Made by a program: the position numbers and the translations under genes | The notes under the pieces: generated by a model | The model's input: the letters and a program-made list of their open reading frames with translations, nothing else | The model's database searches: none | What the model was told of the DNA's origin: nothing | Assembly (NCBI GenBank): GCA_028753945.1 | Contig: JAPNXP010000010.1 | Span: forward strand, 1,615,042-1,679,041 | Direction: 5' to 3' | DNA length: 64,000 nucleotides | Origin: Hexactinellida sp. DTS-2022 | Taxonomy: Eukaryota > Porifera > Hexactinellida | Shown here: positions 34,127 to 45,500 of the stretch, one piece after another | How the letters are laid out: every line of letters begins with the position of its first letter | Position numbering within the stretch: the first letter of the stretch is position 1

Positions 34127-36867
34127 ATTGGAAACTGCCTCCTGCTGAGAATAAAGGGAAGTTCAGACTCAGACGAAGTAAAGATAATTCGTGGTATAAA
34201 CACTCGCTTATGTTTGTTTGTACCAGTTGCGATCTCCGCTTCATTTACTCTTTTTGAGAATGCACTAATAATAAACCGAGTACCATTACCATACCCTCAT
34301 CTGGATCAAGGTTACACAATAGAATTACGGTCGCAAACAATTTCAAGAATAGCCGATAAGGAGGCATACGGTTAAGGAGTGATGGAATTGAAAGACTCAT
34401 TTGGAAAATTAATTGCATCAGAACATTCTACAGAATCTGCGCTCAACAGAGTTATACCGTCACCAGGAAGCTGATGAATTACTTATCGTCTATTATACGT
34501 ATCAGCTGTATTATTTTTGGAACACAGAATAATTTTTTGCCTTACATAATCACGATCAATATAATTTACATTTATATCACCATAGACTGAAGTAACCAAG
34601 TCTGCAATGGAATCACCTTATAGTACTACAAATTTGTTATCTATGTGAATCATTTGATTGACATCCTCAGGTTCAGTGCCTTTTCCTACTTTTAATAAAA
34701 AGTTGGAAAAGTTACTCACCTCGAGGGCATCTTGTGACAATAATGTTTGGAGTCGCATATTTTTAGTTAACTTCGTTACTTTAACATAATGCCAGAGATC
34801 TGACCTGTTCAGACAGGAAGAGACCACTTCAGCTGTCGACCCATACTTAACTACATGGGTATTTGACGGAAGTCGCCTCCAAAAACCATTACTTTGCCAC
34901 CAAAGGGGAGATCACAGGAATATATATGATATGCCTAAACTGCGATCAACACACTCAGCTACATGCTTATTTGACATGCACGCTTCATCTCATACCAAAG
35001 GTTTTATACGCTTAATTAGCTGTGCTAAAGCACTCTGTTTCGAAATGTTAGATAAAGATAAATCATTGATTTCAATGGGAACTTTCAACCTAGAGTGGAC
35101 AGTACGCCCCTGAGAGGAGGAGAGCTGCTATGCTACTAGCGAACTTGAGCCAAAAGTGTATTATAAAAGAATGTATTCCCTGTGCCCCCAGGACCAATGG
35201 TGCGGTTGGTTAACCGATCTGAGGCTACGCTTACAATTCGATTTCTTGTCACGGTTAACCAGTTAACCTCCCATCCTACTCAATACAATAAATCCTTTAT
35301 TAAAATGTCATTATACTACAGAATAAGGCTCAACTGTATAAAGTATAACCGCATAAGTATATCTACTGATATTTTTCGTGCTTTTGGCAAATTTAAACCA
35401 ATGTTGTCTATGAAAATGTATTAGGTGGTGATGAGAAATGGATTTAGGACTACCTATTCTGATAAAATTCCAAAAGGTTTAATACTTTATACATTAATTT
35501 CCCAATAACTCTGCTGATAATCAACAGACTGGCTAACTGGTTAATAAAATCTCTAACCGTTTACAGAATCCAGCCTTGCCGGGACCATCTACAAATAATA
35601 TTTTGGGATACTTATCAAAATCATTTACCGCTGCTATTATAGAGGTAAACACACTAAGCTGATCAAGGTTAAGAGAAGGAACATCATGAGCAACTATTGA
35701 TAGCTGCTCATCAACGTTATAATCTAGTTCTCTCTGAATAATAAGAGCCTCCTCGTATGGACTTCTGGTGTGAATGGGTATTGGCATCCCAGAGAAATCG
35801 GCTAGAGATTTACCCTGGTTTTGCAAACGCTTATCAATATCCACTAATACAGTATTAAGTATGTGCTCATCAACCTCAATATCGGGCACAGATTTTCTAG
35901 CAAATGCAGAAAGTCATCAGAAAAAGCAAATTTATACTTTTCCCAAAGTGCCGCAGGATTACATGGTTCGTTATAGAGTAGAATGATAACGAATACGTAT
36001 ATGACTTAATTGTGGAGGCATATGCCACGAAGCAGCCATAGCCAAACACAGATCATAATCGCTATCATCTTCCAGCAATCCGCGGTGGCATGCGGCCTCC
36101 TTAAAGTTACCACAGACAGTTTCGTAAGGTAGAGTACGAATAGCCTCAAAACTGGTACAGCCAGTGACGTGATTCAAAATAATTTTCAAGTAGAACCGCT
36201 CTCCCTAAGTTGGATGAACAGAAAACACTCGACCAACCATCGTACCGTGCCCCTTGACTCGCGGCTTCCATTCTCGCTTAGTTTTATCCCATACAAAATA
36301 TTCAGGAAATCTAACTAAGTGATTTCCCGAGCAGAATGAATTTTTTGCTTAGCTAGAAACCATCCTGTTAAAGTGGAATGATTTTTACACTTAACACACC
36401 CTCAATATCAGCGTCATCTCGAAAAACGACAGATTGCTGATTTTCGAGACGAAGAGCTAACCTCATCACACGTGGCAAATTAGCATGGAGATCGCAAGCA
36501 AATATTCTATAGCAAGCCTCACATGCAGATATACACCGAGCTTCTACATAATTGATACTTCGTCTACCTGCCGAGGTTTATCAATGTGATCACCCGATTG
36601 AAACTCGATAATGGCTCGATCATGGCCTATATTGACGTACTTATAGAGGTACTTTACTGCTCTAACTGTGCTGCAAATTTCAACGTTAATGTGAGCATTA
36701 TACTTTAACAAAAGGTATGGGTATATGGTAACGCAACGATTGCAAGATTCATGCCTGCAACCTCTACAGTACGGGAGTTATCTCTGCGCCGATACAATGG
36801 GTGACCATCCTTAATGGTTGTAGTACGTCATAAATTTATTTGGATATTGTTTAGAACATGAACCATT

Positions 36868-36938
36868 CAGTGGCGTAGCCAGGCCCGGGAAACTTCTCTC
36901 TGTGCCCGGGAAATCACTCGGGGCTGGATACGCCACTG
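36868..36938. mobile_element. 71-bp hAT-type MITE
   Basis: Ends CAGTGGCGTAGCCAGG and GGCTGGATACGCCACTG with the perfect 8-bp duplication GAACCATT (36,860-36,867, 36,939-36,946). It contains CCCGGGAAA twice. It is inserted in the Rep region of the Helitron. Confidence 0.92.
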
Positions 36939-38954
36939 GAACCATTGCGCATACAAAGAGCAGCCTTCTTTGTAGTACCACATGGACCATATAACATACA
37001 GCGCTTCACAATCTGATGCAATTTCGTGTTGAGATCAGGATCTGGAAGTTCAGCGCACACAATCTTATCGTAATCAGAATGGTCACGTGGTTTGCAATCA
37101 TCAGCTAAGATAACCAATATATGAGCATGCGGAAGACCACGCTTCTGAAATTCAATTGTGTAGACGTGTGCAACGGGTATACCAAGAACATTTTTCTTAG
37201 AAAGGTCATTTAGTAATTCCCTTAACTTTTGTTTAAAAATACTAACAATTAAATCGGGACGATCAGTAACCTTCTGGTTAGGCAAAAGACTTCACATTAT
37301 TTCGTCCCAAAGCGGATAACATGTAAATGTAATTAATAAATCCGGCTTAACAAATTTCCTCGCGTTGTCATTGCGCCCTGATAAAGTTCAGGGTAGAATA
37401 ATATTCCGTCCCAACTCAGTCGCATTAATGTGTCCTTTCTCAGCAGCATCAGCCAATCCACTATACAGATCAACTCGGATCTTCTGCGGATAAGTCTTAA
37501 TGTAGTTGAGCTTCTGCTGCTCAATTTTGGCGAACATGTCAACGATATCCTGGTGAATTAGCCTTCCTGAGAGGTGCAGGTGTTAGGCCCGCTACTGAGG
37601 ATCAGGCGATAGCTTTAGACCTCCAGTGCAGTAACATCGCCTCTACCTCGCTATGAGGGATATTAAGTTGCCAGCCATCATTTCCTATGGGAAACAGTAA
37701 GACATAATGCAGCGAGTCATACGCACAGTGGTTTCTGTGATCCTTCTGAGACCACCACTGATGGCATGCAGCACAATATCCCTCTTTGCCATTCCCCCAG
37801 AGTCACTCCACCAGGAAGCAGCACTGCAATTCAGGAGCAGAAGGAGCATTGTATCGGCGTGGGTCTGGGCAACCTCCAGCTCTGATGGTCAGCCTGATGT
37901 CCACTTCTCCTTGTGCTCTCATTTGATCAACTGCGTGTTTGAAGTGTGTGACATAGGGGTTAATCCCATTAGCATTTGCTGCAAGGCCTTTAACACAGGA
38001 AGTTTGGCCTCGCCTAGATGTCTCTGACAGTTTTCCACTTCAGCCTCTGCAGTACCGTCTTGGATGTAAATCTGGGAAAAGACTGGTGCCTCATCACTAT
38101 TTGTGACCCAACTTTCAATGTAATGGTGCACAACGTCCTGAATACGGAAGGTATATACACCACGTCTACCATTAGCAAGCTCTTTGTCGATATTTGCTCC
38201 GAGGGAACAAAATGCAATGCTTGAGTTATATGCTCTTATGTGGTTCCTGAAGTTTTTTTCTCTGCTATCAGCAGCTGTGAGCAGATGGCCTAACAACTCA
38301 GGAAGTTTATCTAAAGAGAGAAGAACAACCTTGCTCTCTCCGAAACATAGGGGAAACATTGACATGCTTTCGTACTGATGGAAAGCTTTCACTCTCCCAA
38401 AGTTGTTCACACATTGAACAACTATAGGACATACTACCTATTGAATGTTCATCAACCTAACCATCACTAACCTCAGAAGAGATTTGAGATCTATCAAAAT
38501 TCAGGACCTCTTAGATTGCAGGGTCTTATTCGTTGCATACAACAGAGTCCGGGACTTCAAACGAACAATTTACTTATTTTCAGACTCACTTTTTCTGAGG
38601 ACCCCCTGGTGTTTGCGCTTGTACTCCAAGCGATCAGATGATTGATCCTCAGACTCACTTTTTCTGAGGACCCATTGGCGTTCGCGCTGTCACTCCAATC
38701 GCATATCAGTCTCTGCGTCAGACTGCGCTTGTCTCCGAGAGGTTTGCCTCTCTCTTTGTTTCTCAAGACGACGAGCCCTTTCTCCAGGAATCTCATTATC
38801 ACGCAATGAGCGCTTTCGCCCAGCTTCCGATTTAAAAAGTTTACTATTTGGTTATTTTGTCCTAAAATCTGGACCACAGACCAACTTTTTTCCTAAAATC
38901 TGGACCAATTATTTGCCGGTATAATTTAAACTTCATCTAATATATTCTGTTATG

Positions 38955-38987
38955 CCCCGAAGCGACCTAGCAAGCGAACCGCACTAG
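38955..38987 (+). mobile_element. Isolated Helitron 3' end (CTAG type)
   Basis: CGAAGCGACCTAGCAAGCGA, then ACCGCACTAG before T, equivalent to the ends at 42,453 and 58,831. It points rightwards, opposite to the Helitron gene that begins at 38,880. It belongs either to a different copy or to an element rearranged with that Helitron. No upstream hairpin is obvious. Confidence 0.5.
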
Positions 38988-39424
38988 TTATAGTAAAATA
39001 TATTTGAGGATTTTTTTAATTTGTAATGGTCGTGTATTTTCATATATTCACACATTTCATATTCGTTAATTATTTTGAATATATAGGTAAACCTCCGAAA
39101 TGCGATACTTCGGAGGTTGTCGCATTTCGGAGGTTGCCCCCACATGCATTATTTATATTGGAAAGTCAATCGGGAGAATGGTTTTGTGCAGTATCTCGGA
39201 GGTTGTCGTATTTAAGAGTTGCCGCTTTTAGAGGTTTACCTGTAGTTCAATACATTTAAGAGTGAAATAATTTTATTTCTTTCATGAAATCACATTTTTG
39301 TGTACATGTTCAATGCCACAAACATTTTGTTCCATTTATGTTTAAGTGTTATAGGTACTTTGGTAAATGCCTGAATTTCTATTTTTGTTTGTATGATTAA
39401 TTAATTTATTTCATATACGTATTG

Positions 39425-41578
39425 TTATATATCAGAGACGGAACCGGTCGGGTCTGATCGGCACCGGTCGACCGGTCGGGTCGGGTCGGGTACCGGTCGG
39501 AACTTTGACCGGCCGGTCGAGATCTCTATATGATCTATTCGATAACATAATATCATAATTAGTTTTGATTGAATCTGGTTCCAATAGCCCTTGAGAGCTT
39601 AGTAATAACAAAGGAGGCAAAATGGCGATAATGGGGTAATAGGTATTTACGTTAATGGTACGCATAAAAGTTGCATTAGTACCAGTGCTCGTCAAATTTG
39701 GTGGTTTGGTGGCGCTAGCCACCAAAAATCTTATTTAAGTCACCAAATTTTGCCTTTGGTGGCTTAACTAATATACCATATATTGTGGATTATTTGACTT
39801 TATGTAGATTATATGTTTCGTTGCATCATTTGTGATTAACATTAGTGTTGGTTTACGGCATCATAACTTTGTTAAGTCATCAGTGGTTTGTTAACAGGCC
39901 GTTGATTATTCTTTAGCAACCAGAAAAGTGAGGTGGTGGCTTAATTAGCCACCATCAAAATTTCATTTTGTCGAGCACTGATTAGTACAGGTAGGAAATC
40001 GACTCCGTAGAATCCAAAAATTTAATTTTTTAATTCCTAACTCAATTAGAAATATGTGAAAATGACATCATCATTCATTTATTTCGAATATGGGTCAATA
40101 ATAATCAAATATTTATCACTCTATATTTTATGCTAATTAATAAAATTGAACGTGTATCATGTGCGTAGCCTTCGGTAGGTTTAATAGAGCCATGGTTCTA
40201 CCAATAATTTACACCTAATCAGTATTTGCTATTAAACATGATCAAAATTGTCCCAAATGCCCTACCTATGATGACTCATAATACATAATACCAATCATTA
40301 ACTCGAGGCTACGCCCTATGTATGACACTGCAATAGCTGCTCTTATGTTAACATTTTTTATGGAAACATGACCAAAGTTAATATACCTAGGAGGCTAATA
40401 CAAATAATTCAGTAACTATATAATGTGAATTGACATTTATTGATCGCTTTTCATAAGTGAATTATTGTATAATGTGTCTTGTACACAGTTTGTTGGGTAT
40501 TTATATACCTTTATAGTTTTGAAACGATTTTTACCAGTACAGGGTTTCTATTACACAATATACCGACTAATTTCAATAAAAGTTTGTACAGATATAATGA
40601 TATTTTATATCATGCCTACACAAAGTCTCAAAGTTATGCATAAAATTTGAAAATTCAATTTCTGAAAAACCACAAATATCTATTGTTAGCCAACGTTGCT
40701 ATATTTAAATATGCTTGATTCTTTGGTAATTCAAAACATATATGTGTATTCTTATACATCATTTGATAGATTTTAACTAGTTTTCAAACTCAACTAACAA
40801 TGTGATTATTTTTTATGAATTTTCTTTTCGGGCTATTTTATTAATAACTTCCTGCATTGTGGCAAATATTCCAACTGTCCGATCTTAGAATGCAAACAAT
40901 TGCGAGCTGAATTGTTTGCGTTTTTATATAGTCTATTTATCTAAGCTTCGATTTGAAACATTTCTACGCCAGCCCAAAGGCGCCCAAATATATTTTCGAG
41001 CTAAAGTAAAAAGTTGGTCAAGATATCGGACAGTTTTTCAATATTTCCAATTTTGAACATTCATCTTAATGGAGTAATTTCCTTTCTAGTTGTTAACGAA
41101 TAATGGTTTAAAATAATATTAATTGATTTTGCTTGAATAATAATTATTGTAATCTGTACTAGCGCATCAAATTTGACAATATGAGTGAATTTGTTTCTAC
41201 AAAAGACACATGTGATACTTAAGTAGCTAACGACGGAAGTATCAATATTTAACCAGGTAAATGATAATGGCATTTTTCTATTCGTTCAACATTATAGAAT
41301 CGAATGTACGCATTTAAATTAGCATTTGGATATGTCAAATTTTACCTATTACCCCATGTTTCCACACTGTGGGATGCTTCCTTAAATGGTCTATGGCCAT
41401 AATATTTATTCCTAAATTATATGATATGACACTATAGTAGATTCTTATTCTATTATATATAAATTATTGCTAGCTATGATTGACCGGTCGACCGGCCGGT
41501 CGAGTCGGGTCAAATTTCCAACTGCACCGGTTCGGGTCGGGTCATGAAAGTCCCGACCGGTTCTATCTCTGATATATA
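39425..41578. mobile_element. 2.15-kb element with ACCGGTCGGG arrays at both ends
   Basis: The left end TATATATCAGAGACGGAACC, followed by repeated ACCGGTCGGGTCGG, is mirrored by CCCGACCGGTTCTATCTCTG then ATATATA at the right. Partial copies lacking the arrays lie at 24,030-24,600 and 26,900-27,600. No transposase frame was found. Contains the nested MITE at 39,683-39,980. The function of the arrays is unknown; they may be transposase-binding subterminal repeats. Confidence 0.68.
39683..39980. mobile_element. hAT-type MITE with GGTGGC motifs
   Basis: Perfect duplication ATTAGTAC (39,675-39,682, 39,981-39,988). Ends CAGTGCTCGTCAAATTTGG and TTTTGTCGAGCACTG. GGTGGCGCTAGCCACC and similar words lie inside near both ends. 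Confidence 0.92.
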
Positions 41579-41612
41579 TACAGTATTACTAGTATATATA
41601 ATTATCTATATA

Positions 41613-41697
41613 CAGTCAACATTCGGTGACTCGAATGCCCGTTAACTCGAACGGATTTTTCATTCCCCTGAGGGTTCGAGTTACCGGATGTTGACCT
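41613..41697. mobile_element. 85-bp TA-flanked MITE
   Basis: Left CAGTCAACATTCGGTGACTC, right GAGTTACCGGATGTTGACCT. TA on both sides. CTCGAA/TTCGAG repeated inside. Confidence 0.8.
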
Positions 41698-41703
41698 TAT
41701 ATA

Positions 41704-41860
41704 TAAAAATGTCCCTAGATCTCACTAAGTGTTTTAAAGTGTGTTGTATGGTTATTATCCAGCAAAAGTGTCTTTAATCGGCAAAATGAACCTTAGGACA
41801 CGCTTTAGTTTTGCCTAGGCAAAACTGATGATCTAGGGACATTTTTTAGATCTAGGGACA
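41704..41860. repeat. Inverted-repeat element, ATGTCCCTAGATCT arms
   Basis: ATGTCCCTAGATCT at about 41,708 is mirrored by GATCTAGGGACAT at about 41,830, and repeated again as AGATCTAGGGACA. A palindrome GTTTTGCCTAGGCAAAAC is at about 41,809-41,826. Small MITE or decay product. Confidence 0.5.
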
Positions 41861-41884
41861 AAAACCATGCTCTGGGTACAGTTT

Positions 41885-42453
41885 TTATATACGTACTATT
41901 AAAACATAAACCTGTATTTATATGTGTATATGTGTATATATTTGTTTGTATGTTCCGAGTTGATTGAAGAAAGTGGACGGTTTCCAAATGTGATTTTTGG
42001 CATATAGTGGTAACTTTTGGCACCCGCCAACATCTTGAGGTTTACACTCGAAATTTCTCACACCTCGACTAGTTATTACGTCATTGTCACATTTCGAGAA
42101 GCATGAAAATTCACTTAGCCGCACATAATTCGCGCCCTTTATGAGATAAAAATTTCAAAATTTAATAGAACATTGACATTAATGATGCGGACACGTTGGT
42201 CACACCAGATTGCCAATATGCTTACTCATTATCGCATGATGACGTAATCATTAAAATTTCACATTGTTAAATTTACAATTTAGGTTTTTTTACTATATTA
42301 CTAATTTTTTACTATGTTACTTTTTTAAAAACTATATTACTATTTACGCTTTATGCTCAATGTTAGAAGTGTATAAACCACACACCAACTCCGAAGCGGT
42401 TGGTGTGTGTTTGTGTTCTGTCGCGAAGCTACCTAGCAAGCGAAGCGCGCTAG
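41885..42453 (+). mobile_element. CTAG-ended non-autonomous Helitron, copy B
   Basis: The 3' end is well defined: hairpin AACCACACACCAAC / GTTGGTGTGTG with loop TCCGAAGCG at about 42,377-42,411, then CGAAGCTACCTAGCAAGCGA and GCGCGCTAG at 42,445-42,453 before T. TATATATTTGTTTGTATGTT near 41,936-41,955 is typical of sequence just inside a Helitron 5' end, but the exact 5' TC is uncertain. It matches copy A (27,661-28,020) inverted. It lies only 100 bp from the large CFAP46 exon. Confidence 0.68.
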
Positions 42454-42554
42454 TTCCTATTAAGACTATGATCAGCTTACATTAGATTAATTGACTTATT
42501 CTCTTTTATATTTGTTTACTGATGTTCGAATTGTTTATATTACGTTTATTGTAG

Positions 42555-45500
42555 GCTAGCATAGTCAGTGAGCAAACCTCAGATCCCCAGCCTAACTTGA
42601 TAGAATCTGATAATACAATTCTTCTTATCTTTGCCGAGGCTCAGTATATACTAGCTGAAGGCTGTGTCCAGCTGGTATTGAAAAATCAATTAATGCTATA
42701 TGAAATCCCCAATCTCCTGAACTTTAATCTTAGCGCTATGCACAAAGATGATCAAAGATGGATCAAATTCTGTTTTTGGATCAACAACCTAAGCGTTAGT
42801 GCATTTGCTGGATTTATTTCTTCTGGAAAATGGGCAACGGATTTAAATCAAAATTGGTTGGTTTGTAATTGTATTGCTTGTATTTGGAATTATATAAAAC
42901 ATTTAATTTTATTGAAAAAGGAATATAGTATCCTTCAACCTCTTCGTGATATTTATTTGATAGCTAACTCTAAGGCTCAGATTAAACCTCACCTAATGGT
43001 TTTCAAACTATCAATGGCTTTAGTGAATGCTTTAATCTACGAATCTCTCCATCGGTTAACTATTGTAGCAACACCTCCAGTAACTCCATTTAAAAAGCAA
43101 TCTTCAAGGAATGAACGTGATAGAAAGAAAGTTTGTGTCGGTACTCCGTCAATTACACCGGAAACAAATTTGAATCCGGACAGTATCCAGCTTTTGGAAG
43201 AAGCTAATATGATATGTAATAAAAACTTCTCACTACTGAGTCACTCTGTTTCAGACATTAATAGCTTTCAATTTTTAGTACCTATCTGGGTTAAAATTCA
43301 ACAGCGACTTAATCAACCAATTTACTTGGATAAATTCTGTGAACGTTTCATCAATTGTAAGGAAATTAATCTTTTGAGAGCAACTGTAATAATTGAAGTA
43401 TTATTAGCAACCAATTCAAATCTCAGCGATTCTGAGATAACGCTATTTTCTGCATTCGAAAACCTTACTAATTCTGTTAATGAATTTGGCATGATCACAC
43501 TTGAATTATGGTCTAAATTAGCCCAATTATCTCTCAATGCTGAACAACATGACAAGGTGACTTCCTGTGTGGAAAATGGGCGTATAAATGGTAAAGAAAT
43601 CCTCAAACAAAATCTTAATTTTTACTCAAAGAATAAAGTTTATATACTTCTTTCAAAATTCGAATCAATTTTGGCCTTAAGTTGGTATAAATCCTGCTTA
43701 CATACTACTTCTAATGTGTTATTAGATCAAATCATCACTGCTTGTGGATATGCAGACAAAGCAAAAAATATAAAATTTGTCTTATATAATCTAAAACTTT
43801 TCTGGAATTTTTGCAAACCAATGCCAAACAAATCAAATTTAAATTGTTTTCTAATTGAAAAGGCACACATTATATTTTCAATAGTATCCAATTATCCCAA
43901 GGTAGATCGCACTCTCGTTCATGCTAACAATGATATAGACATTAAGACTCAAATATTAACTCTCTTTTTAGATGCTTTTTCTGCACAGCATAGTTGGGAT
44001 AGAGGTCTACACTTTTTAGAATTGGCATTAACACAAGTTCCCAGAGACAAATATTCCTATTTTGTTAAATATATAATCTTATTTAAATCCAAACAGGACA
44101 TTAATGTAATATTAGATATTGTTAAATTTAGCGAGGAAATAGGACAACTTGAACAGTCTAACCTTTATTTGTTGGCAGCTAACGCTTCAACTGATCGCCA
44201 GAATAAATTTGATTGTTACCAAGGAGCAATTAATTCTTTAAATGATAAAGAAAATGTTCTCCAGAAAATTAGTATCAAGGTTGAATTCTTTCGGTGGTTG
44301 GTGATGATCAAGTTTTCTTATAAATTGTTAGTTACTTTATTGGAAGAAGTATTGGGTGAACTTGTCGAATATATTGTAGAGAGGTTGGCTTGTCAGAGAA
44401 GTGGATGTGCGATTATGGAGAATAAGGAACAGTCTGTGCTTACAGAATCATATGATTCAGGAATTGGTAATACTTTTTCCTTAGATCTTTTAGATCATTT
44501 TGAAGAATGGTCATTGAATGAAATTGACTTCTTTTTTCAAATTTTGATGTTGATATTTATTTCATATGGGAAGTCATTTTATCAGAAATATGAGTTATAC
44601 TTGAAATTATTGATTTTTTGTACTTATAGTATGTTAAAATTGGCACTTAAGAATACCGAAGTTAAGATTACTATACATGATCAGGGTAAAAAAGGAAAAC
44701 ATTTAACTAAACCAAAAATTGATGAAAATACTCTTAATATCACTTCTTTACCAAATGATTATTTTGGGTGGTCAAAATATTTTCCATCCCATAATAATTT
44801 ATCACTCTCTACTAACGATCAGTCTACTTTACTTGAATATTCTTTAAAATTTCCTAATTTGACACTATATTATCTTAACCATCTTAGTAAAGTATTGAAA
44901 TTTTCTACATTTTCACACTTCCAATTGTTTCCCCTCGTACTTATGAATGCTATATCACTAGCTTGTGATAATTGTCCCAGCGGATGGTCAAAATTATCTT
45001 TTATAGGTTTACTTGATTGTGCCAAACGTTTCAACTTTGAGTCATTTGAATTTTGGAAAAGTAAATTGGATGGTAATTATTTTGCACAGGAAGATCTGAG
45101 TTTTTTATTGGAAACTACATTAACTGATTTAGAACAATGTATAAGTCCCTCGACGTCAATTAGATCAAATACTTCCTCTTTATTTATTCAAAATGATGGA
45201 CACTTGATTACTTTTCATAAGAGACATTTCATTATATTTATCGCTTTAGAAATTTCAAGCTTATTGCTAGAATTAAAAGATCTGCAACCTACTATTGATG
45301 TTGTTAATGAATGTGAGATTTTTTTGAATGTTTTTCCTAGTATTATCTTTGATTTTCAAATATATGACTTGAAGGCCCGAATCAATGCCGTCTATTTTGG
45401 ATCAATTGTCTATAAAGAAAATCTTGTTATAGTGCAAAATTCATTATTTTCAATTAGTGAATTTCTTGGATATAATTTGTCATTGAGTAAACTCTTGGAC

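Larger units (their letters stand above)
33177..38880 (-). pseudogene. Autonomous Helitron: Rep/helicase gene, decayed
   Basis: Minus-strand frames carry the parts of a RepHel protein in order. There is an N-terminal basic region with repeated ESEDQ..RLE (38,590-38,800) and the conserved block FRNHIRAYNSSIAF / YTFRIQDVVHHYIES (37,919-38,410). The HUH Rep segment IEFQKRGLPHAHILVIL follows (36,914-37,285). The PIF1-type helicase has ILFVDGPG (35,533-35,889), VMVFGGDFRQ (about 34,880), LTKNMRLQ (34,618-34,827), then SRRQFPI, YCITINKGQGQS and YVALSRVKNPLGLK (33,177-33,730). It nicks and unwinds DNA for rolling-circle transposition. Stops, frameshifts and two inserted MITEs have killed it. The Walker A is altered after VDGPG. 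The 5' TC and 3' hairpin ends were not identified. Confidence 0.88.
4571..42554 (+). other. CFAP46: Giant CFAP46 intron (about 38 kb) packed with transposons
   Basis: This interval lies between the donor at 4,571 and the acceptor (TTTATTGTAG) ending at 42,554. The protein on the two sides is adjacent in CFAP46 orthologues as I recall them, so no exon needs to be sought inside. Nearly everything recognised within it is a transposon or repeat (separate entries), on both strands and often nested. Confidence 0.8.

Noticed and set aside
43322-43606. Minus-strand 94-codon ORF
   Set aside because: Shadow of the CFAP46 terminal exon.
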